Source: an uncultured Prevotella sp. (GTDB lineage: Bacteria > Bacteroidota > Bacteroidia > Bacteroidales > Bacteroidaceae). Taken from it: a DNA stretch of 5,415 bases. The translations under genes and the position numbers were made by a program. The stretch is taken from the NCBI GenBank assembly GCA_934230685.1, contig CAKQFF010000127.1, forward strand, positions 1 to 5,415. The letters are read 5' to 3'. This document shows, in pieces, positions 1 through 5,415 of the stretch. Every line of letters starts with the position of its first letter. The stretch's first letter is position 1. The notes beneath the pieces are model-generated. The model was not told the DNA's origin and did no database searches. It saw only the letters and a list, made by a program, of their open reading frames with translations.

Positions 1-2203
1 GCTCTACTCTTATATCGACAATATTGACGTGCGCTACGACGGCTACGCCATCGAGCGACAGCCACAAGAGATTGCTCCCCACCCCACAATCCTCTTCGAG
101 AAAGTGGATGCCGACCACACTCTCTATCTGCGGCTCGTGCAGCAGGTCAAGGGGCTTTCGGTGGATTTCATGCAAAGGTTTGACGTGAATACTGTGGCAA
201 CTATCGCCTCAGACAATCTCATTACCGTGCGCCACATCGCCAACTTCAATATTAACGACTGTGCCGACTCTCTGCACAAGCAAATCACCAAGTGCGCTCC
301 CAACCGTGAGGCTGCAAAGCAAGTATACTACGACGACACCCTCCTCTTCATCATCCCCGAGGCTGTTGCCGCTCCGTTTCTGCTCACAGCCCTGCCCACA
401 CTCCTCAACGAATACAAGCTCATAGGAGCCGACAAGCTGCGCGACTACAAGCTGCGGCCTGTAACGCCCAAGCTGAGCGTAAATCTCTCATCCGGCATTG
501 ATTTCCTTGAAGGAAACGTGAACGTTGAGATTGCCGACCAACAATTCACCCTGCAACAAGTGCTCGCACAATACTCCAAGAAACGCTACATAGAGCTGTC
601 TGACGGCAACCGCGCCATTATCGACGACGGCTACATGCGCCGTCTTGAGCGCATATTCTCGCGCAAGAAGGACAAGGACGGAGGCGTGAGGGTGTCGTTC
701 TTCGACCTTCCTGAAATTGAGGATTTGCTCAACCATCAGCTCGAAGGTGAGGTGTTCCGCCATCACCGCGAGGTGTACGAGGGTTTCAACGATCTTGCCA
801 AAAAGACTCTCAAGACTCCAAAGCTCAACGCCACACTGCGCCCTTACCAGAAGGAGGGAATAAAATGGATGAAATATCTTTACGACAACAGTCTTGGAGG
901 ATGCCTTGCCGACGATATGGGCCTTGGAAAGACGGTTCAGACCATCGGCCTGCTCTCGCTTGTCTATCCCAAAGAGAAGAAGCCCACGCTCATCGTAATG
1001 CCGCGAAGCCTGCTCTTCAACTGGCAGAACGAGTTGAAGCGCTTTGCCCCGCAGCTGTCGGTCTACACCTACTATGCCGGCGACCGCGACATTGAGGCTG
1101 CCATGAAATGTCAAGTAATCCTCACCACCTACACCCTTGTGCGCAACGACATTGACTCTCTGCGCCGACGCCACTTCCACATCGTAATCCTCGACGAGAG
1201 CCAGAACATAAAGAACACCACAGCCCAAACCACGCAGGCCACACTCCTGCTCAAGGGCGACCATCGTCTTGCGCTCAGCGGAACGCCTATCGAGAACAAC
1301 CTTACGGAGCTTTACTCGCTCTTCCGCTTCCTCAACCCCACGATGTTTGGCACATTGGACGAGTTCAACTCGCGCTACACGATGCCCATACAACGCGACG
1401 ACGACAAAGACGCCATGCTCTCGCTACGACGCAAGATTTTCCCATTCATGCTGCGCCGACTGAAACGCGACGTGCTGAAGGATCTGCCCGACCGCATAGA
1501 GCAGACTCTCTACGTGGAAATGTCGCCCGAACAGGCCGACTTCTACGAGCGCCGACGCAAATACTACTACGAGCAGGTGAAGCAGGTGATTGCTACTGAG
1601 GGTGTTCAGAAGTCGCAGTTTGTGATGTTCCAGGCTATGAGCGAGTTGCGCCGGATAGCATCCGTCCCCGAAAGTCTCAGCGACGGAACCATTGCCTCGC
1701 CCAAGCTCACCCAACTCATGGACTCCGTGCTCGACGCTGTGGAAAACGGTCATAAGGTAGTTGTGTTCTTCAACTTTATAGCAGGACTGGAGCTTGCCGG
1801 AGAACGCCTTGAGCAGGAAGGCATCGACTATTGCTCCATGACTGGCTCAACACGCGACCGCCAAAGCATTGTGGAGCGTTTCCAAAACGACCCTGGTTGC
1901 CGCGTGATGCTGATGACACTAAAAACGGGCGGCGTGGGACTAAACCTCACAGCTGCCGACACCGTCTTCATCTTCGAGCCGTGGTGGAACAAGGCTGCTG
2001 AGGAACAAGCTATCAACCGCCTCCACCGATTCGGACAGAAAGCCAATGTGCTGAGCTATTCGCTCATAACCAAATCTACCATCGAGGAGAAAATCCAGCT
2101 CTTGCAACAGCAGAAGGCCGACATGTTCGACGGACTGATAAGTGCCGATTCTTCATCGGCTAAGCATCTGTCGGAAGAAGACATCAAGTATATATTGGGA
2201 TAA
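1..2203 (+). CDS. SNF2/SWI2-family DEAD/DEAH-box ATPase (helicase-like), 5' end outside window
   Basis: This is an ATP-driven double-stranded DNA translocase of helicase superfamily 2 (HepA/RapA-like SNF2 group), acting in the cytoplasm on DNA or DNA-protein complexes; its exact substrate cannot be read from sequence. The frame is open from base 2, so the GTG at 29 is probably internal and 733 residues are visible. The motor is complete: LRPYQKEG at 836-859, Walker A DDMGLGKT at 911-934, motif Ia VMPRSLLFNW ending at 1024, Walker B DESQ at 1193-1204 (a variant of DEAH/DEAQ), SGTP at 1277-1288, motif V TLKTGGVGLNL from 1916, and the arginine-finger motif QAINRLHRFGQ at 2006-2038. The roughly 270 residues before the motor probably belong to the bacterial SNF2-associated region; in related proteins a SWIM zinc finger often precedes it, which would lie upstream. 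It ends 144 bases before the next co-directional gene. The family is certain, the biological role is not. Confidence 0.97.
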   Translation, partial: LYSYIDNIDVRYDGYAIERQPQEIAPHPTILFEKVDADHTLYLRLVQQVKGLSVDFMQRFDVNTVATIASDNLITVRHIANFNINDCADSLHKQITKCAPNREAAKQVYYDDTLLFIIPEAVAAPFLLTALPTLLNEYKLIGADKLRDYKLRPVTPKLSVNLSSGIDFLEGNVNVEIADQQFTLQQVLAQYSKKRYIELSDGNRAIIDDGYMRRLERIFSRKKDKDGGVRVSFFDLPEIEDLLNHQLEGEVFRHHREVYEGFNDLAKKTLKTPKLNATLRPYQKEGIKWMKYLYDNSLGGCLADDMGLGKTVQTIGLLSLVYPKEKKPTLIVMPRSLLFNWQNELKRFAPQLSVYTYYAGDRDIEAAMKCQVILTTYTLVRNDIDSLRRRHFHIVILDESQNIKNTTAQTTQATLLLKGDHRLALSGTPIENNLTELYSLFRFLNPTMFGTLDEFNSRYTMPIQRDDDKDAMLSLRRKIFPFMLRRLKRDVLKDLPDRIEQTLYVEMSPEQADFYERRRKYYYEQVKQVIATEGVQKSQFVMFQAMSELRRIASVPESLSDGTIASPKLTQLMDSVLDAVENGHKVVVFFNFIAGLELAGERLEQEGIDYCSMTGSTRDRQSIVERFQNDPGCRVMLMTLKTGGVGLNLTAADTVFIFEPWWNKAAEEQAINRLHRFGQKANVLSYSLITKSTIEEKIQLLQQQKADMFDGLISADSSSAKHLSEEDIKYILG

Positions 2204-2214
2204 GAATCCAATAT
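2192..2214 (+). other. Small inverted repeat around the SNF2 stop codon
   Basis: A 7-base arm atattgg (2192-2198) is matched by ccaatat (2208-2214), with a 9-base loop that contains the TAA stop (2201-2203). No T-run follows, so it is not a convincing intrinsic terminator. It may be chance, or a weak hairpin at the 3' end of the coding region. Confidence 0.3.
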
Positions 2215-2227
2215 TCAAGGCTAAATT

Positions 2228-2316
2228 GAACTTTCGCAAGTTCAGAGAATTCAGAAGTTAAAGGAGTTAAGAAGTTCTTGCTTGCAAGAACTCATTAACT
2301 TCTTTCGCTTGCGAAA
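2228..2316. repeat. Cluster of three palindromes with related short repeats (REP-like intergenic element)
   Basis: Three perfect palindromes sit within 89 bases. The first is gaactt-tcgc-aagttc (2228-2243). The second is agttcttg-cttg-caagaact (2273-2292), which can be extended by agttaa (2265-2270) pairing with ttaact (2295-2300) across a 2x2 mismatch. The third is tttcgc-tt-gcgaaa (2303-2316). The second and third share the central GCTTGC, and the first and third share TTTCGC. Between the first two lie purine-rich near-repeats: ttcagaga/ttcagaag at 2241/2250 and agtta-containing units at 2256 and 2265. No U-tract follows any hairpin. This fits an interspersed palindromic repeat or an RNA-structured leader or processing site. 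Whether copies exist elsewhere in the genome cannot be seen from one window. Confidence 0.65.
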
Positions 2317-2347
2317 CTTAATACTCTTATTTACAACGAGAATAAAA

Positions 2348-4234
2348 ATGACAGAACAATTAGATTTAAATATTGAAGGCGCTGTGGAGGACGAACGCCC
2401 ACTGCGCATAATCCACGAGCCTACAAAGGACGAGATCAAGGCCATGCGTGACCGGTTGAGCATAAAGACAAAAGGCCAGCTGCAAATAATGGCCACTCCA
2501 TATATTGGACTCCTAAGAAAATTCCGCCTGCGCTACGACCGTGGCAACGGCGAAACCGAGACGCCTGCCTCTATAGAGAAGTTAGAAAAGACAAAACTTC
2601 AAAACAGAAGCGTTTGGGAAGAGTTTATTGCCATCATGTTCCACGAGTTCAACCATTCCATCATCTTCGAGAACATGCCAAAACACGAGATTGAGCTATG
2701 GCGCGAGGTGTTGCTCAATTATTATGTTGTCGATACTGAGGTGGAGAGAATTATGGGGCGCAAATGCTTCAAGAAAAGCTCATCGTATTGGGATGACTCC
2801 AAACTGGAAGATTATCTTGCGTCATTCTTCAGTTGCAAGAACGCTTTGACAGTCAAAAGCGAAACATCACCGAGACAGGTTAAAGCTCCCTTTATATACT
2901 ACGACTCTCTGCTTAAGAAAGCGGTATTCAGAGAGTTTTTTCCCGACCTTATCAACTTCAAGGATCTGGAAAAACTGCCAGAAGAGGCCAATCTGAAACA
3001 GTTCAGCGGTGAGAATATGGTGTTTACCAAACTGCCATTATTGTCTGCGCTCTACGACAGCCAAGTGCTTCCCTACATCTACGGCAAACTCAAAGCAACT
3101 TTAATAAAGAAAGTGCAGAAGACCATTCAGATGCCAAGATTCTTCGACAATTATCCCAACGCCAAACAAGCGCAGCTGAGTACTACGATGATAACAAATT
3201 TCTTCCTGTTGTATAGAGCAACATACCCAAGAAGATTAGAATCCAGCAAGCCTGAGCAGATTGTGAAGGATATTTTCGACAATGCATTCAGATACAGAAG
3301 CAATGTGCAATTGCTGCCCACACTGCTGTCCTACACCAAGGGAATAAGATGCTCACCTTACGACATGGACATGGTGAACGACACCTTGAGCGTGCTCTAC
3401 AAGCTGCTGTTCCATTACAGCAAGAAAAATTGGATACCCGTTGACGCCCTCATCATGAACCTGCGCGCGGCCACAGACACGTCGGATTATAATTTCCTGC
3501 TGCTACTCCCCAACATTATCAGCTATGCAGACATCAGCAACAGCTATACTGGCGACACCTACATCGACTTTGGCAACACCATACGCCAATTCTCCATACC
3601 GTTCATAAAGTCGCTACTCTTCGCGCTATCTACTTTTGGCATCGTGGAAGTGGCCTATCGCGACCCTGACGACAACGACACGTCGCCCTACGACGGATTG
3701 CAGTACGTGCGTGTCACGGAACTTGGAAAATATGTCTTTGAGGCCTCTAAAAGCTACTCTCCACAACAGTCGGCCAACACCAAGTCCGACTTTGAGCTTG
3801 ACGACCAGCGACTGCTCATTAAAGTGCAGTCGGCCAACTCTCCATTCATCCAACTTCTCGACAACTTCGCCCAAAGCATCACGCCCACGCTCTACCGCGT
3901 CGACTACGAGACTTTTCTCAGCGGATGCAGTTCGAAGAGCGACTTGGAGCGAAAAATCAACATGTTCGGCATGTATATATGCAAAAAGCAGCCTAAGATT
4001 TGGGAGCAATTCTTCGATGAGCTTCTATCGAAATGCCATCCGTTTTCCGATTCCAAAGAGAAATACTTGCTGATAGAAATCCCGAGAGACAACATCGAGC
4101 TTCAACGCCTGATGCTCAGCGAGCCAAGCATCAGAAAATATGTGCTGAAAGTGGAGAACTATATGATGCTTGTAAAGGCAGACGAAGAGGAAAAACTAAA
4201 ACTCGCGATGAAGAAATTCGGATATTTAATATAA
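2348..4234 (+). CDS. Uncharacterised 628-residue protein with XPB/Ssl2 N-terminal-like (helicase-associated) C-terminal region
   Basis: I do not recognise a named gene. The ATG at 2348 is chosen because it follows an A-rich leader (aataaaa) typical of Bacteroidota; the frame is open further upstream, but that extension would be translated from the palindrome cluster. No signal peptide or membrane segment is visible, so it is probably cytoplasmic. Residues 1-400 are mostly predicted-helical, charged and aromatic, and contain HEFNH at 99-103, an HExxH match of doubtful meaning. Residues 416-466 look like a winged helix: SLLFALSTFGIVEVAYRD, an acidic loop, then VRVTELGKYVF. Residues 488-628 (LLIKVQSANSPF, then TLYRVDYETFLSGC, then YLLIEIPRDN with SIRKYVLKVENYMMLVK and a terminal KKFGYLI) follow the pattern of the helicase-associated XPB/Ssl2 N-terminal domain (Helicase_C_3 type) as I know it. 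No Walker motifs are present, so it is not itself a motor. It lies 144 bases after the SNF2 gene on the same strand, suggesting a partner or adaptor role, which is inference. The coding call is firm, the function tentative. Confidence 0.92.
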   Translation: MTEQLDLNIEGAVEDERPLRIIHEPTKDEIKAMRDRLSIKTKGQLQIMATPYIGLLRKFRLRYDRGNGETETPASIEKLEKTKLQNRSVWEEFIAIMFHEFNHSIIFENMPKHEIELWREVLLNYYVVDTEVERIMGRKCFKKSSSYWDDSKLEDYLASFFSCKNALTVKSETSPRQVKAPFIYYDSLLKKAVFREFFPDLINFKDLEKLPEEANLKQFSGENMVFTKLPLLSALYDSQVLPYIYGKLKATLIKKVQKTIQMPRFFDNYPNAKQAQLSTTMITNFFLLYRATYPRRLESSKPEQIVKDIFDNAFRYRSNVQLLPTLLSYTKGIRCSPYDMDMVNDTLSVLYKLLFHYSKKNWIPVDALIMNLRAATDTSDYNFLLLLPNIISYADISNSYTGDTYIDFGNTIRQFSIPFIKSLLFALSTFGIVEVAYRDPDDNDTSPYDGLQYVRVTELGKYVFEASKSYSPQQSANTKSDFELDDQRLLIKVQSANSPFIQLLDNFAQSITPTLYRVDYETFLSGCSSKSDLERKINMFGMYICKKQPKIWEQFFDELLSKCHPFSDSKEKYLLIEIPRDNIELQRLMLSEPSIRKYVLKVENYMMLVKADEEEKLKLAMKKFGYLI

Positions 4235-4274
4235 TTCCTGCAAACAAGAAAAAAAACAATATAAACACAAAAAA

Positions 4275-4328
4275 ATTATCGGGTGTGTCAAACTTGAAAT
4301 AAGTCTCGACACACCCGATAATCTTTTT
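4275..4328. terminator. Bidirectional intrinsic (Rho-independent) terminator
   Basis: A perfect 15-bp stem is formed by attatcgggtgtgtc (4275-4289) and gacacacccgataat (4308-4322), and its 18-base loop can itself pair (actt/aagt). On the plus strand it is followed by C and then TTTTT (4324-4328). On the minus strand the seven A residues at 4269-4275 read as a seven-U tract directly at the stem base. It lies 40 bases after the plus-strand stop at 4234 and 69 bases beyond the minus-strand stop at 4392, so it serves both converging genes. The U-tract is better on the minus (isomerase) side. Confidence 0.93.
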
Positions 4329-4331
4329 CTA

Positions 4332-4355
4332 TAATTAACTGTTAGGAATTAATTA
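4332..4355. other. AT-only inverted repeat between terminator and isomerase gene
   Basis: The arms taattaa (4332-4338) and ttaatta (4349-4355) are separated by ten bases. The stem has only A-T pairs and would be weak as RNA. The surrounding 4331-4391 is AT-rich, with a pyrimidine-rich tract that ends in a run of T residues (4386-4393) overlapping the isomerase stop codon. It may be chance in AT-rich sequence. I see nothing else in this gap. Confidence 0.3.
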
Positions 4356-4391
4356 TATATTTTTACTTCCTATTTACCTTTTGTCTTTTTT

Positions 4392-5415
4392 TTAGAAGAA
4401 CAAGTAGCGGTTGTCAACAACCTTAGCCTTAACATAAAGCTCGTTCATGAAGTTGCCAGCCATCTGCATCTCCTTCTGGCGGAGCTGCTGCATTACGGTA
4501 GCAGCGTCGAACTTGCCAGGACGCTGAGCCTTGTTCACAACCTGGAACACATAAACACCAGCGTTGCCCTTAACCGGAGCCTTGCAGAACTTGCCCTTGG
4601 CAGTAGCAGCCACAGCACCGCTAAGTGCAGGCTCGCTTGCGCCTGTAGCAGCCACAAACACCGGAGCGGCGAATGTAACCTGGTTCACAGCAGCGAGAGT
4701 AGCACCCTTGCTCTTGGCAGCTTCTACCGACTTCACGCCGTTGAGCTTGGCGAGAAGCATTTCTGCCTTCTTGTCCTTGAGCACCTCAGCCTTGACATAC
4801 TCCTTAACCTGAGCATCCTCCAATGAGCGTGTGCCTACATTATTGATGTTGTTGAGCATCACGATGAGCAAGTGGTCGTTGTCGCCACACTCGTAGAGTG
4901 GAGAAACAGCACCCTTCTTGGCGTCGAACAACCAGCGCATAGCCTCGCGAGTAGAGCGGATGCCAGCGAGATTGTGCTCAGCTGTTGTAACGTCCTTGCG
5001 CTCCTGAACTGTGAAACCAGCCTTGGCGGCGTTCTTCACGAGGTCCTCAGCCGAGAGGTTGGCACTTACGAACGCGCTGAACTTGTTGAAGGCAGCGTTG
5101 TAAGTATCCTTCGAGAATGTGATGTTCTTCTTGATCACAGCAGCTGTGTACTTGCTGATCACGGCCTTGCGGTCAACCACCTGTACGATGAGGTTGCCCT
5201 GTGTGAGGGCGATGTTCTTAACCTCGTTCACTGCCATTGTGTTGAGCGAGTTGATATAGTCCTTAGTGTTCTTGTCGAGCGACGGAGCGCTCTGATACTG
5301 ACGTGTTGTGATCCAAGCCTTCTCGCCTGTCTGACCATACTTCTTGGCGATAACCTCGAAGTCGGCACCCGACTTGAGAGCTGTGTAGATAGAGTCAGCG
5401 CGCTTTGCTGTCTCC
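4392..5415 (-). CDS. Periplasmic parvulin-type peptidylprolyl isomerase (PpiD/SurA class), C-terminal part, 5' end outside window
   Basis: This protein belongs to the PpiD/SurA group of envelope folding factors, which bind unfolded outer-membrane and periplasmic proteins and may isomerise prolyl bonds. The frame stays open from the ATG at 5237 to the right edge, and that upstream stretch is itself domain-like (KRADSIYTALKSGADFEVIA at about 5405-5346, then KKYGQ), so the ATG is internal and 340 residues are visible. About 5414-5160 is the second half of a PPIC/rotamase domain ending in NLIVQVVDRKA; the usual GGDLGW-type signature is replaced by GEKAWI, so the domain may be a chaperone fold with little activity. 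Two later segments recall rotamase ends: MRWLFDAKKGAVSPLYECGD with HLLIVML, and GKFCKAPVKGNAGVYVFQVV. The protein ends VVDNRYLFF, as I recall for Bacteroidales homologues of roughly 700 residues. The N-terminal membrane anchor or signal expected for the family would lie beyond the edge. It is transcribed towards the other genes and ends at the shared terminator. Confidence 0.93.
   Translation of the reverse strand, partial: ETAKRADSIYTALKSGADFEVIAKKYGQTGEKAWITTRQYQSAPSLDKNTKDYINSLNTMAVNEVKNIALTQGNLIVQVVDRKAVISKYTAAVIKKNITFSKDTYNAAFNKFSAFVSANLSAEDLVKNAAKAGFTVQERKDVTTAEHNLAGIRSTREAMRWLFDAKKGAVSPLYECGDNDHLLIVMLNNINNVGTRSLEDAQVKEYVKAEVLKDKKAEMLLAKLNGVKSVEAAKSKGATLAAVNQVTFAAPVFVAATGASEPALSGAVAATAKGKFCKAPVKGNAGVYVFQVVNKAQRPGKFDAATVMQQLRQKEMQMAGNFMNELYVKAKVVDNRYLFF

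Noticed and set aside
488..1393. A 301-codon open frame on the minus strand opposite the SNF2 gene
   Set aside because: It lies wholly antisense to the conserved SNF2 motor coding sequence, including Walker A and DESQ. Its translation has no recognisable domain and is explained by the codon bias of the sense gene.
2282..2347. TTG start at 2282 that would add 22 residues to the uncharacterised protein
   Set aside because: The extension would be translated from the palindrome cluster. The ATG at 2348 is preceded by an A-rich leader and begins a plausible protein start, MTEQLDLNIEG.
2204..2347. Possible Bacteroidota promoter (TTTG and TAnnTTTG boxes) for the uncharacterised gene
   Set aside because: I looked for the two boxes with 19-21 base spacing and found no acceptable pair; TTATTTAC near 2328 does not match. 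A separate promoter cannot be supported from the sequence.
3626..4073. Overlapping open frames of 127 (minus) and 145 (plus) codons inside the uncharacterised gene
   Set aside because: Both are out-of-frame shadows over the helicase-associated region, with low-complexity translations rich in Ser/Thr/Arg or Val/Arg and no domain.
4033..4302. 89-codon plus-strand frame running past the stop of the uncharacterised gene
   Set aside because: Most of it overlaps that gene in another frame, and its tail runs through the terminator stem. No leader or conserved pattern supports it.
5235..5237. ATG at 5237 as the true start of the isomerase gene
   Set aside because: The frame continues without a stop to the window edge, and the upstream residues (KRADSIYTALKSGADFEVIA and on) form part of a rotamase domain, so this methionine is internal.

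Overview
The window looks like chromosomal DNA from a Bacteroidota bacterium, most likely of the order Bacteroidales and close to Prevotella. This rests on three things. The C-terminal part of the peptidylprolyl isomerase has a layout I associate with Bacteroidales. The plus-strand gene with a visible start has an A-rich leader without a clear Shine-Dalgarno site. The base composition is intermediate, with AT-rich gaps between genes. The genus is an inference. Nothing points to a plasmid, phage or integrated element.

Layout: (1) From the left edge to 2203, plus strand, lies the C-terminal 733 residues of a SNF2/SWI2-family ATPase with a complete two-lobed motor; its N-terminus is outside the window. 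(2) A 144-base gap (2204-2347) holds an unusual cluster of palindromes and related short repeats (about 2228-2316). (3) At 2348-4234, plus strand, is a 628-residue protein with no confident name. Its C-terminal third has the pattern of a winged helix followed by an XPB/Ssl2 N-terminal-like (helicase-associated) region. (4) A 157-base AT-rich gap (4235-4391) contains a near-ideal hairpin terminator that serves both strands. (5) From 4392 to the right edge, minus strand, is the C-terminal 340 residues of a periplasmic parvulin-type peptidylprolyl isomerase of the PpiD/SurA class.

The first two genes point the same way, have no clear terminator between them and both look like parts of DNA-remodelling machinery, so they may form a functional pair: a SNF2 motor plus a helicase-associated partner. 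That pairing is the most interesting biological idea here, but it is inferred from position and sequence pattern. The isomerase gene runs towards them, shares only the terminator, and belongs to envelope protein folding. I see no RNA genes, CRISPR arrays, insertion sequences or attachment sites.
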